DNA of 64,000 nt from Artemisia argyi (Eukaryota > Streptophyta > Magnoliopsida > Asterales > Asteraceae): NCBI GenBank assembly GCA_030686995.1, contig CM060691.1, positions 88,719,055 through 88,783,054 on the forward strand, written 5' to 3'. Each line of letters starts with the position of its first letter. The first letter of the stretch is position 1. Below the pieces are notes generated by a model that saw only the letters and a list, made by a program, of their open reading frames with translations, was not told the DNA's origin and searched no databases. This document shows, in pieces, positions 45,450-57,942 of the stretch. The position numbers and the translations under genes were made by a program.

Positions 45450-48400
45450 AAGAAAAGGTAAGGCTGCACCAAAAACACCAGCTATGACTCAAGCCGCTAT
45501 ACGCAAGTTGGTCAGGGATAGTGTAGCAGAAGCTCTAGAAGTTGAGAGAGCTGAGGTTGCTGCAAGAACTGATGAGACTGCTTCTAATACAGGGACGGTT
45601 GAACCACCCAATCATAGGCGTGAATGTACTTGGAAGGATTTCAAGATTAGTGATCCTATCAAGTTTAAGGGCACTGAAGGAGCGGTTGCTTTGATCCACT
45701 GGTTTGAAAAGATTGAGAATGTATTCCTCATGTGCGGTTGCCCGGACGTCAGCAAGGTAAAATTTGCTACAGGTATGCTTCTTGATGAAGCTATGTCTTG
45801 GTGGAATTCTCATGCTCAGCCGATTGGTATGGAAAATGCCTACAAGCTCACCTGGGATCAATTCAAGAAATTGATGACAAAGAAGTTTTGCCCTCGTAAT
45901 GAGGTGCAAAAGTTGGAAACAGAATTCTATGAGCTGGTAACTAAAGGCGATGACATCGAGACCTACATCAGGAGGTTTCAAGATTTGGTTGTACTATGTC
46001 CAACTATGGTTCCCAACGATGTGAAAAAGATGGAAAACTTCATTGGTGGACTGCCTGAAAGTATTCGAGGGGATGTGATTTCTTTTGATCCTCAAACAAT
46101 GGAAGAGGCTATCCGAATAACTCAGAAACTCATGGTCCAAGTGGTAAAAGGAAAATCTGCTGTCAACAACAATAACCGTTCAAACAAAACCAACAACAAC
46201 AACTCTAACAACAATCGAAACCGCAACTATCCCAATAACCGAAACAACAACCTAAACAATAACAACAACAACAAGAGGAGGTTTGACTACAACCAAGGTG
46301 GAAATGCTATTCAGCCACCACCTAAGACGCAAGATGTGGCAAGGGCCTATGCTGCAGTGCCAACCGAAAGGAAAGGATATGAGGGTAATCTACCCAAGTG
46401 TGAAAGGTGTCAGAAACATCATAACCCAGGATGTTGCCCAGATCTATGTGGCAACTGCAAGAAGATTGGTCACCACACCAAAGATTTCAAACTTCCAAAA
46501 TTGGGTGACAATCAGAAACCACCAGTAACATGTTTTGGCTGGGGAGAAATTGGACACTTCAGGAATGAGTGCCCACAGAAGAAGAATCAAGGAGCTGGAA
46601 ATCAAGGTGGAATGGCTCGAGGAAGAGCTTATGTTATGGGAGGAGAAGATGTCAAAGAGGACCTGAATGTTGTTGCGGGTATATTCCTCGTTAATAATCG
46701 TTATGCACCCATTTTATTTGATTCAGGAGCGGATAGAAGTTTTGTTTCTATTGCATTTGCACCTTTACTTAACATAGAACCAACCCCATTAGATATTTCA
46801 TATATCGTTGAACTAGCCGATGGGTCTTTAGTTAACACCAACACCATTGTCCGTGGTTGCACTATAAATTTCCTAAACAATCCATTCAATAGAGACCTCA
46901 TGCCCGTAGAACTTGGAAGTTTCGATGTTGTTATCGGTATAGATTGGTTATCCCGACATCGAGCGAGAATTATTTGTGATGAGAAAGTTGTTCACCTTCC
47001 TTATAATGGTGAAACTTTGGTTGTTCGTGGAGAGCAAAGTGGAACTAGACTCAGTATTATATCGTGCATTAAAACCGAGAAGTACATAAAGAAGGGTTGT
47101 TATGCATTCTTGACTCACATCACGGAGAAGAAGTCGGATGAGAAACGACTTGAAGATGTGCCAATTGTTAAGGAATTTCCAGAAGTTTTTCCGGAAGAAT
47201 TGCCAGGACTTCCGCCTACATGCCAAGTTGAGTTTCAAATTGAATTAGTGCAAGGAGCTGCACCAATTGCGCAAGCACCGTATAGACTTGCACCTTCGGA
47301 AATGCAAGAATTGTCAAATCAATTACAAGAACTTTTGGACAAAGGATTCATTAGACCGAGTTCCTCGCCTTGGGGAGCGCCGGTTTTGTTTCTGAAAAAG
47401 AAGGATGGATCTTTCAGAATGTGCATCGACTATCGTGAGTTGAACAAGTTAACAGTGAAGAACCGTTATCCACTCCCCAGAATCGACGACTTTTTGACCA
47501 GTTACAAGGTTCCAGTTTTTATTCCAAGATTGATTTAAGATCCGGTTACCATCAACTTAGGGTTCGGGAACAGGATATCCCGAAGACGGCATTTAGAAAA
47601 TGTTATGGTCATTATGAGTTTCAAGTAATCCCTTTCGGATTAACCAACCCACCTGCGGTATTTATGGATCTCATGAATAGGGTGTGCAAACCGTATCTTG
47701 ATAAGGTTGTGATCGTATTCATTGATGATATCTTGATTTATTCCAAGAGTAAGGAAGAGCACGAAGAACATCTCAGAACAATCCTGGAACTACTAAAGAA
47801 GGAGCAATTGTATGCCAAATTTTCAAAGTGTGATTTTAGGATAAGAAGAGTTCAGTTTCTTGGCCATGTCATTGATATCCAGGGATTACAAGTCGACCCA
47901 GCAAAGATCAAGGCAGTTAAGGAATGGGCTACGCCCAAGTCTCCTACAGAAATTCATCAATTCCTAGGACTTACCGGATATTACAGAAGGTTTATTGAAG
48001 GGTTTTCTAAGATAGCAAATTCGTTGACGAAGCTGACACAAAAGAATCAAAAGTACGAGTGGGGAGAGAAACAAGAGTCCGCATTTCATTTATTGAAACA
48101 AAAGCTTTGTAGCGCACCGATTTTGTCACTACCATAAGGGATTGAGAACTTTTTGGTATATTGTGATGCTTCGCATAAAGGACTTGGAGCTGTGCTAATG
48201 CAAAACGAGAAGGTGATAGCTTATGCATCCAGACAACTTAAGATACACGAGAAGAATTACACTACACACAATTTGGAGTTGGGTGCGGTAGTTTTTGCAC
48301 TCAAGATTTGGAGACACTACCTTTATGGTACCAAGTGCGTAATTTTTACCGACCACAAGAGCTTACAGCTTATACTTGATCAGAAGGAACTCAATATGAG

Positions 48401-50015
48401 ACAACGTCCTTGGCTAGAATTGTTGAGTGATTACGATTGTGAAATCCGATATCACCCGGGAAAAGCGAATGTTGTAGCAGATGCACTTTGCCGAAAAAAA
48501 CGACTCAAACCTTTGAGAGTTAGGTCGATGGGAATGACAATCATTTCACCATTACCATAAAAAATTTTAGAAGCTCAGATTGAGGCTCTCAAAGAAGAAA
48601 ATCGACCACATTAGAAACTTTATGGTATGCCACAAAACAAAAATGGCTTTGTAAAGAGATCAGATGGAGTGTTATGCTTCAAGGACCGAAGTTGGATACC
48701 ACTCTATGGTGGGATACGAGAATTGATTATGCATGAATCACACAAGTCGAAGTACTCTATTCATCCCGGTTCTGATAAGATGTATCAGGATCTCAAAAAG
48801 CTTTATTGGTGGATGAACATGAAAGCAGAAATAGCTACGTACGTCAGCAAATGCCTTACTTATGCTAAAGTGAAAGCTGAGTACCAGAAACCGTCAGGAT
48901 TAGTTCAACAACCAGAGATTCCATAATGGAAGTGGGAACATATTACAATGGACTTTGTCACTAAACTTCCCAAGACGTCAGGAGGTTACGATGCTATTTG
49001 GGTAATTGTTGATCGTCTTACCAAATCAGCTCATTTCATACCCATTAGAGAGACTTATTCCATGGAACAACTTGCTAGACTTTATGTCAAGGAAATAGTC
49101 TCAAGACACGGTGCACCCGTTTCCATCATTTCCGACAGAGATAGTCGTTTTACTTCAAACTTTTGGCGGTCATTACAAGATTCTTTTGGATCCAAGTTAG
49201 AAATGAGCACTGCTTACCATACTCAGACCGATGGTCAAAGCGAGAGAACTATTCAGACACTTGAGGACATGCTTAGGGCATGTGTGATTGACTTTGGAAA
49301 TGGTTGGCCTAAGCATTTGTCGTTAATCGACTTTTCCTATAACAACATTTACCATTCGAGCATTAAAGCAGCACCATTCAAGGCACTTTATGGTCGTAAG
49401 TGTCGATCTCCAGTTTGTTGGGCTGAAGTCGGTGATGTACAATGTACTGGCCCGGAGATGGTTCAAGAAACAACAGAAAAGATAATTCATATTCGAGAAA
49501 GACTCGAAACTTCTAGAAGTCGACAGAAAAGCTACACAGATGTTCGACGCAAACCATTGGAATTTCTGGTCGGAGACAAAGTCATGTTGTAAGTCTCGCC
49601 TTGGAAGGGCGTGATACGATTTGGGAAACGCGGGAAGTTGAACCCGGGATACATTGGTCCATTTAAGATACTGGAAAGGATTGGTCCGGTAGCTTACAAA
49701 CTTGATCTTCCGTCAGAACTCAGCAACGTACACAACACGTTTCAGGTCTCGAACCTCAAGAAATGTCTTTCGGACGAGTCTTCCGTTATACCACTAAAAG
49801 AAATACAACTCGATGACAAGCTTAACTTTGTGGAAGAACCAGTTGAAATTATGGACCGCGAGGTCAAACAATTGAAGCAGAGTCGAATTCCGATTGTGAA
49901 AGTTCGCTGGAATTCTCAAAGAGGACCCGAGTTTACTTAGGAACGAGAAGACCAAATGCGACTAAAGTATCCACATCTTTTCACCAAGTCAATTTCCGAG
50001 ACCAACACTAACTGA
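45448..50015 (+). pseudogene. Element D gag-pol polyprotein (broken)
   Basis: Gag: [31 protein letters not shown], an Asn-rich stretch and two zinc knuckles. Protease: [63 protein letters not shown]. RNase [16 protein letters not shown]. Integrase: [24 protein letters not shown] (last Cys of HHCC is Tyr), [35 protein letters not shown]. Then the chromodomain-like end. Breaks: a one-base loss near 47490 in RT and in-frame stops at 48135, 48558, 48612, 48924, 49590 and 49938. The open-frame Met at 45484 is internal, since the true start is deleted. Confidence 0.93.
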
Positions 50016-52211
50016 ATTCAGGGACTGAATTCCTTTTTGGGTGGGCGACTATCACACCCCACAATTTCAGGTCATTTTTCCTAACCTCAACATATTACTA
50101 TTCACCAATTACTATTCATCGATCACTATTCATCATTTACTATTCATCATTTTTGAGGTCAGTTTGATATTCCGAGAAACATTCAAAAATTTCACTATTC
50201 ACATGATACTATTCATTTCCGAGAGAAAACCACTATTCATGTGTATTACTCATTTCATCGTAAATTTAGTTTACGGGTATTCAAATTCGCGTAACCGAAT
50301 TGGTTCAGGAGCGACTTCATGCATTATCATTGGGACATTTCATACGGACTAGAAATAGTCTGCATATCATCATTATGGCACTTGCATACTATTCCGATCG
50401 TAGGATATTTAAATTAGTACTTTTGGTATAATTGACTTTTTACGTATAATTATTTCTAAATAAACGTTAACACGCGACCAATAATGTGACTAACACGCCG
50501 GAAACTCCCGACTATGATCCCAATATATTTTTATATTCATTTTAATAATATAAAAATCATAATATTAATTTACCCAGAATTTTGGAAATTTATTCAATTA
50601 TTATCGTAAGTTTACTAAAATTACAGCGATTTTCGTAAAAACTAAATAATAATTATCCAAACACTCAATATTTATACCCAACATATTTTTAAAATTTTTA
50701 CGACTTTATTATGTCCCGGTTAACTACGCTAAAATTTATTTTTAATTAACTCGGTACCCGGCATTCCCAAAAACTATTAATATATACATGATAATATTTA
50801 AAATTACCAACTATCTTACACCAAATACCACTTTTTCTTTTTTTTTCACTAAGTGCTGCCCCCTCCCCCATTCCTATATCTTACACATTTTGAAATTCTT
50901 ACCATCCCATTAATGTATCAATTATTTGTCTAATATATATAATATATATACTAAAACCTACTCATTTTATCTCATTTTCAAAATCTAAAAGCAATACAAT
51001 ATTTTCTTTTCTCTCTTCGGGGTGGTGCTCGGCCTAAACAAGAAGAACAAGCAAAAACATTAATTTTCCAAGATCTAGTAATTATCAAGTGTAGTTTGTA
51101 CTCTTTTTAGGGTTTTGTAATACAGACTCAAGGTTTATATAGGTTTTCATCATCAAAATCTCATTAATCTTTCAAGTAAGTGCATAAAACTCATCTTTAT
51201 AATTTTACCAAGTTTTTACAAGATTCATATGATATATATACAAGATCTACATGCATATGTTATTTATACCACTCCATTTTATACATATCTAACTTTTGAG
51301 CCATATAAATAGATTATAGTTAGATCCTTGTTAGATCCACTTGATTTTTGATGTTTAGGAACCCATGACACCCTAAGAAGGTGTATGGTAAGATTAGACT
51401 AATTTTGTGGTGATTGGAACTGATTTGGTTGAAGTTGGAACTAGATTGGAACCCTAGAAATGGTTTTTGAAACAATATATATACCTACTGTCCATATTTT
51501 TAAAACATGGGAAACTCAGTAGGTGATGGGTAATTTTGGACCAAATATTTAGAAAATACTTTCAAAAACGAAGCTGTGGGCGAAAGAACGGATTAAAACG
51601 AGCTTATAAAAAAGGAGTTATGATTTTTGCAAGTTTATTGACGGAAGCTATTTTTCTGAAAATTACGTGCTGTTGGACGATTTTCGACGGTCAAATAGAG
51701 GCGTTAGACGTAACCTAGAGGAGCCGAACTATCAAAAATATATTAATACATACTAAGACGAATCCGTGGATATAAAGAACGAGGAAAATAGACTTAAAAC
51801 GACAAAGTTATATACTTTTTAAAATCGTCAAAACTATATATATATTTAGTCACTACTAGAAATAATATAACTACGTACTAAATACTATATTTTCTAGATT
51901 TCTTGTTCAAGAATTATATTCTTAACTAACAAAGTACGTACGACCCAAGGTTCATTTATGCGACTATTAGACGTTATTTTAAGGTTTTCAAAACGAGGAA
52001 TATAACGCTAACATTTTATATACGATATATTACGACAAGTTTCTATACATCTAATTGGACTTATTTTTCCTAAGTAAGGAAATTACCTACTTTGACGATA
52101 ACAAGTATTTTCAAGTTATAGTGGTATAGGTATCATGTGCATGAATATTCATTACATCATTTCATGATCTAAAGTAGATTATATTCATTCATTTAGGTTG
52201 CGGCTAGTGTT

Positions 52212-55200
52212 TGTAACACCTAAAATCCGGGAACATGTGAAAAGACCAAATTGCCCTTACAAATTTGAAATTTAATTAAAAGCTTATTAAAGTACCAAAT
52301 AAATCCCAATATTTCAAACAATGCACAAGTTATGTATCCAAATAATTTTAACAATTACATTTAACATCTATACAAGTTGCAAAATTACCAAAATACCCCT
52401 ACAAGGGCCGAATGAGAGAAAATGAATTTTAAGGAGATTTACTTTGATTTAAATTGTGCAAATAAGGAAGATAATCACCAAGAATATTTTGTCAACCAAT
52501 ATAGCCGAAATTCTGGTCCTCCATACCCTCTCATCACACGGCATTCCACTTTAAAAAGCCAATCCATATCTTTTTCTCCAAAACCCTAATATACCGATTG
52601 GAAAAATAAACACACAAACAAATCCTTAGCCTCCATTCGACAACCCTAATATTCCTAAGCAATTTTCTGAGTTCATACACGATCCAAGGAGTCCTAGAAA
52701 AATCCCTCTCGAATTATTGAAGCTTGATACGATCATGGTTTTGGTTTTCTTCTTATCGAGCCTAAAGGCAAGGTAAATTCGTTTATACCTTATTCGACCT
52801 CCACAAAATTCGTTTCTTATTTTTTTGATGTTCCTCACATGTAATAAGACCCACGAAAATTGGTTTCAAGGTTGCTAGGCCTTTGGTGAAGTCGTGACAA
52901 TTTTTGGAGTGTTTTGGCCAATCGAGTATACATCCGATCGAACTGCGGATTCCACACGTTCCAAAATTGATTTGGTATTTTTATCAGACCCTTTATACCT
53001 CATAAACATCAAATAAATTGTTGGATTCGACCCATGCATGTTCGACGTCACTTTTGTGAATTAAAACCCTAAAAACATGTTTAATTGTAAAAGATACATT
53101 CTGATCCAGAATAATTCTTAATAAAATTTTTATACACTTATTATGATGTGTTATAACCTGGAAAAATATTGGAAAGAATTATCCTTGCTTAAAACATGTA
53201 TTTCGAATTTATTTGTTTTGTGTAATTCGTGTATAAGAGAAAAAGAAAGAAATAGGTCGAGAGGCCTAGGGTTTGGTTTAGGGCTGGAAAAAGGTGACAT
53301 TTAATGATGTTAATAGTGATCTAATGATTGGAAAGTGAATAAGATGGATTAGGGTTTGTAATTCTTTATTTTATGATTATACGATTTAAGAAAAAGGTTT
53401 TGGGTGAATTTTGTGAACTTTAAAACTTAAGGGTTAATTCTGGAACCTTATTGAGCTGTATACTATTCGACAAAAATATAACCTAAGGGTGCTAAGTGTA
53501 AGTTTTGCATTTAAATGGATTAAAATGTATGTAATGATTAATTAGGGTTTGTTTTGAAAATAATTAAAAGAGAGGGACTAAAAATGTAATTTTCAGAAAC
53601 TTGGAGCTGTTTTGAGTATTTAAAAGTATTCAAGGGGTTTTGTGATAAATTGGTAAATAAATGGCTTAATATGTAATTATTAATAATTAAAAGTTGAAAT
53701 TGTAAATTAAAGGGTTAAATATGTAACTTTGATAACTTGAAGGACTTAAAGTGTAAATTGTGAATACTTGAAGGTATATTCGTATAACATGATAAAATAA
53801 GGGATCATTATGTAAAATGGATAAGCTAAGGGTTTAATGTGTAACTTTGAATACTAAAAGGTTTAAAGTGTAATTTTGGAAATATAAGGGTGTAAAAGGT
53901 AAAGTTATGAAACCCTAAGGACCAAATGTGTAAATATGTTAAAAGATACTTTGATTCCATTAATAATGACTCAACTTTCTAATTATGGAAACTTTCTAAA
54001 AGTGGAAACTTACTATTTATGGAAACCTGCTAAAAGTGGAAAGTCACTTTAAATGGAAAGTTACTAAAACTGGAAAGCCGACTGAAATGAGAAATCTGAA
54101 TTGAATGAGTTATTAATAACAAGCCGACCATTAATTCGTGTAGATTCGCTGAAGAAGAAATTTTGCTTTCGACCTTTATGTTTCTGTCATGTGTGCACTT
54201 GCGGTTTAAGGTACAGATATTCTGACCTTTCTCAAAAGGTTTCTCATGATCTCTTTCATATTCTGATCCGTTAGTTCCCGAATTGATGCCATTGCTATGA
54301 TCCCCTTTACTTGAACCTTCTCTGTTGATCCCACTTGATATGACCTCCGTTATGAACCTATGCTATGAAAACCTTCTTAATGATACCATGGAAATGTTTT
54401 GAGAAGAACCGATTTGAAAAGATGTTTATAAATGATGCTAAATTTCTTTTTAAAAGGAAGGTTATTTAACTTTCATGAACACTATATTTTGAAAGACCAT
54501 TTTTATGAAAACTGTTTTAAAAGATTATTTAAATGGGACTTTAAATAGAAACTTTTGAAACGGACTTTTGAACTGAACCATGAATTGATTTTTGAATATG
54601 AACCTTGACCTGATAAACTCTGATTGGACCTTGAATACTATTTCTGATATGAACCCTTTGTTATGAACTGCTATTATGAACCCTGATATGATTTTGAGTT
54701 GACCTTGAGATAAACCTTGCTATATGACCTTTTGCATGACTTTGAGACCTAACTCTTAGTTTGATACCCGAGCCATTTATGTTTCTCCTACCTATGGAGG
54801 TACCATAGGCATGTCTGTGATGCACCACTAGCATGACTCATGTGTGGGTGAGTGATTTCTCACGCCGTCCCTTTTTATGATTACTATTATGGCCATTATG
54901 ACTTTGAGTATATGACTTTGAGATTGACTTTGAGTAAGGGGCGTATGGGTTGCAATCCTAGACATGTATGCTTAGTGGATTTAACTATGACTTTGAGTTG
55001 ACTTTGAGGTGATTGGTACTGTGTGCTATACATGCCCTTCACAACCCCTGGGAGCTGATCACTCCACCCTTATGATACATGAGGACACCCCTCATATTAT
55101 CTGGTTGCCTGAGAGGTATCCCCTCTGATTGTGAGATTATGGATTGAAGGCTTATGACTTTGAGATATGACTTTGAGTTTTGGGCTCGTGGTGGAGGACT

Positions 55201-55599
55201 ATCCTATTCCTTCATTTCTATTATTCATTTGTTTATTCCTTATGATATTCCCCAATGCACTATATTTCAGTTCTGTTTCATTATCATTGCTTTGTATATG
55301 TATCTGTTCACTGGGCTTTTTAAGCTCAGCCGCATTTCCTTTTCCTGCGGCAGGTTTTAGTAGGAAGCTGGGTTATGGGAAGAGAGTGTGACTGGACTTA
55401 GAAGACTATGCTTGGGACTAGAGACGATTAGATGAAGTTTCACTTTATTAGACATAGTATTTATTGTTTTGTAACCTTGTAGTTTCAGATTTTTCTTTTG
55501 CAACCCTGAATTTCTTTGTATGTATGAATCATATGCTTGTGTTTGTTCTGATATGTCACTGTAATGTAATACTTCTACCTATCGGGTTGGGGTTTTACA
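52212..55599 (+). mobile_element. Element E: 3.4-kb solo LTR inside D's 3' LTR
   Basis: TGTAACACCTAAAATCC...GGGGTTTTACA, 3388 bp, with perfect target duplication GTGTT (52207-52211 and 55600-55604). Termini resemble chromovirus LTRs. The strand is taken from the TGTAACACC start shared with the LARD. Includes degenerate GGGACTAAAAATGTAATTTT-like repeats (about 53490-53940) and GACTTTGAG/ATGAACC-rich runs (54600-55190). No coding sequence. Confidence 0.9.
53490..53940. repeat. Degenerate (G)GACTAAAAATGTAATTTT repeats in E
   Basis: Some ten imperfect units, e.g. GGGACTAAAAATGTAATTTT, AGGGTTAAATATGTAACTTT and GGACTTAAAGTGTAAATT, spaced 30-50 bp. They share the consensus seen in A's left LTR (9150-9620). 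Confidence 0.6.
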
Positions 55600-56430
55600 G
55601 TGTTCGTGCCTTGTTGTCCCGATCATTTCATCTCATTGTACTATCACTTCAGGTGAGTTTTCATAGCCCCGTTTTAATTCAATATTTTGATTTCAAATCC
55701 CACGGGGGAGAATACATTGCATCACTTATTTTTCTGCACATGCCAAAGTATTAAATTCGTTACATTGCTTAAGTTGCCTTATTACCACGTCACGACAAGT
55801 CCCCTTTATTATCATGGACCGTTAATTAATCTACAAGCGAGAGTGAGTGAATAGATCTATTGAGGGTGACTCCTCCATCCGTGTTTGGGTTGCTCCAAGG
55901 GGTAAATGGATGCATTTCATGTCTAATATACTAGAGTGTCTGGTAAACACTCATTTGGGGCCAAGTAACGTCTAGCTTCGGGGTCATGAGCTTAAGAGCC
56001 AATGTAGCATTTTGACATTTTTGTCGGTTTACTTTATACTTGTGGCTTATGTACATACGATTTAACTTACAAACCTATGATCATTCACCAACATTATTGT
56101 TGACTGTTTTCGCAATGTATTTTCAGGTAACTTAGTCATATTCCTCATGGCATGCATGGAGTCATTTCATTGAGTATCAAGGATGACGCGTCTCATTTTG
56201 GATTTTCATGCACTTATGAACTATCGTTTGATTGTACTAAACTTATTTCCTTAAACTTTCCAAAACTTTTGGGACCTATGTTTTATAACTCTGAATATTT
56301 TGAATGAATCAAACGATGTATTTTCAAAACGACACTTTAGGTCGTTCAATATAACTGTAACTGTGGTGCTATGACAGTCACCCCCAGGTATTCCATTCCA
56401 CTGCCATTCAGGCATTTTGGGGGTGTGACA

Positions 56431-57403
56431 CTGATGCAACCTATATTCACCAATAATTAACAAAAATGAGTGATGACAAGTAATTTTGACTTTTTCTCAA
56501 TAGACCTACTGATATTATGCAACTTCTACTCTATCCTAATCTATTATGGACTAGTTATGCAGATGAAACAGTAAAATAACAACAATAACACACAACATTC
56601 AGTAGATCCAAACACCCCCTATTTTCACTGGTTACACTAACTTCCACAGATTTAAGCCATCAATTTCCAATCTACTAATCAATCTCACTTCAATTTCAGT
56701 ATTAGGAACAATTTCAACAGAGGAATGCAACAGTTAACTACAAGGACTCTAAAACACAGATCCAACAATTAAAAAGCAGTAATGAACTAATATTAATCTA
56801 AAACATACATTATTATAAAATGAACACTTATAAGACTACAATTAACTAAAATAAGCATAAACAAACAGATCTAAGCTAGGCTAACAGAAGCTACACTACT
56901 ATATCATAAAATGCAATAGAAAGCTTGAAAATGAAACAAGAGATCTTACAAATAATCCCCTTAGCTCAAAAGAGGGTACTCCTGAGCTAGCCTATCTTTA
57001 GATAGGCTAAACACTTCTAGTGTGCTGTTTGACATATCAATTTCAACCCAGAGTCATCACCTTCTTGTGACAGTTGACTTTCATTGACTTATAGGTAAAA
57101 TGATTATTATGATTTGATTAAGCTAAACCAACACTCATAGAAGCTAGGGAGCTTGTATGAGCTTAAAATTATACTACTAAGCTTGGATGCAAGTTGATTT
57201 AAGAAAACTTCATACAATATTTTTTGTATCTTCTTTATGTTTCTTATTTTTTTTAGCTTTTGATTATAGTGAAACATAAATGAAAGTTGTGAGAGTAAAA
57301 AGCTATAAATGAGATTTATATAAGCTGAGATTGAAAGCAAATAAGCTTAAAGCTAAATAAGTATGGTTGGTTTTGAGGTTCTACTGCTCAGAATTTAAAT
57401 AAG
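56431..57403 (-). repeat. Element A 5' LTR, third segment
   Basis: Follows D's target duplication and ends at F. AT-rich, with AATAAGCAT/TAAGCTT words and CAGTTGACTTTCATTGAC (57070-57087), similar to CAGTTGACTTTAGTTGAC at 6997-7014 in the left LTR. That similarity supports one LTR family. Nothing coding. Confidence 0.5.
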
Positions 57404-57838
57404 TGTCAAACTGCTGCTGATGAGAATCTGCTGCTAGTATTGTCAAACTGCTGCTAAGTGAATCTGCTGCTGAAGAGTCTGCTGTTTAAGAGATAAACTT
57501 GTATACATGGTTGGATAATTATGGAATAGATAGTGTGTATATCTTATACGACTAGGAAGATATTATCTTGTGTAGAAAGTTATTGTAAACCTAATAGGAC
57601 TCTTTGGTCTATAAAAGGAGATGCCTAGGGTTAGAATATGCACGCATTACTTTATTCTCGTTTTTACTTCAAGGTTGTAAAACCCTAGCATTGTTGAATG
57701 CTCGTATAATTAATATATTGAAGTAGTGAAAGTGTTTAAAACTGTTCTTCTTAAGTTATGCTTTAATATTCCGAGTTATAGCTTAAGTGTTAATTCAAGT
57801 TAACTTCTATAAGATCGTTTGCTCAACTGGGATCAACA
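57404..57838 (+). repeat. 5' LTR of element F
   Basis: End fixed by CAACA followed by the primer site. The start at TGTCAAACTGC is a best guess. TATA box CTATAAAAGG at about 57611-57620. The first 90 bp hold repeated CTGCTGCT(G/A) blocks. Confidence 0.7.
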
Positions 57839-57840
57839 AA

Positions 57841-57852
57841 TGGTATCAGAGC
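57841..57852 (+). other. Primer-binding site of element F
   Basis: TGGTATCAGAGC, the initiator tRNA-Met type, 2 bp after the LTR end. Confidence 0.92.
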
Positions 57853-57942
57853 TTGTGATCTTGAAGTTGTAATCAAGAAGAACTTGTTCCTTACAAGTTT
57901 ACTATTCCAAATCAACTGCTGAATATAGGTGACGACACACAC

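Larger units (their letters stand above)
43780..56430 (+). mobile_element. Element D: Tekay-type chromovirus with nested solo LTR E
   Basis: A truncated 5' LTR (43780-45449), gag-pol (45448-50015) and a 3' LTR (50050-56430) interrupted by E. Flanks CTTAT (43775-43779) and CTGAT (56431-56435) form a target duplication with one mismatch. The protein order, [11 protein letters not shown] motif and the terminal chromodomain-like EPVEIMDREVKQLKQSRIPIVKVRW fit Tekay/Del. It has no primer site because of the 5' deletion, so it is dead. Confidence 0.92.
50050..56430 (+). repeat. 3' LTR of element D, split by solo LTR E
   Basis: LTR parts 50050-52211 and 55605-56430. Without E and one target-duplication copy it is 2988 bp, TATCACACCCC...GGGGGTGTGACA. 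It supplies the part missing from the 5' LTR. The first two bases are TA instead of TG in both copies. Confidence 0.88.
5921..57403 (-). mobile_element. Element A: Athila-lineage Ty3 retrotransposon, host for all later insertions
   Basis: In element sense (right to left): 5' LTR starting internally at 32979/32980, a tRNA-Asp primer site (32955-32972), gag from 32472, protease, RT, RNase H and integrase ending at 11306, then about 1.5 kb of noncoding DNA and a probable 3' LTR (5921-9786). Seven or more insertions split it, and target duplications let the frames be rejoined. The proteins read as Athila (protease LADLGAS, RT FMDD, integrase [11 protein letters not shown]). The outer limits are uncertain: the left limit rests on distant similarity between 5921-6010 and 32980-33090, and the right LTR is cut by element F. 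Confidence 0.7.

Noticed and set aside
55154..55754. Hydrophobic ORFs suggesting small membrane proteins
   Set aside because: Overlapping frames in the T-rich end of solo LTR E, crossing its boundary into D's LTR.
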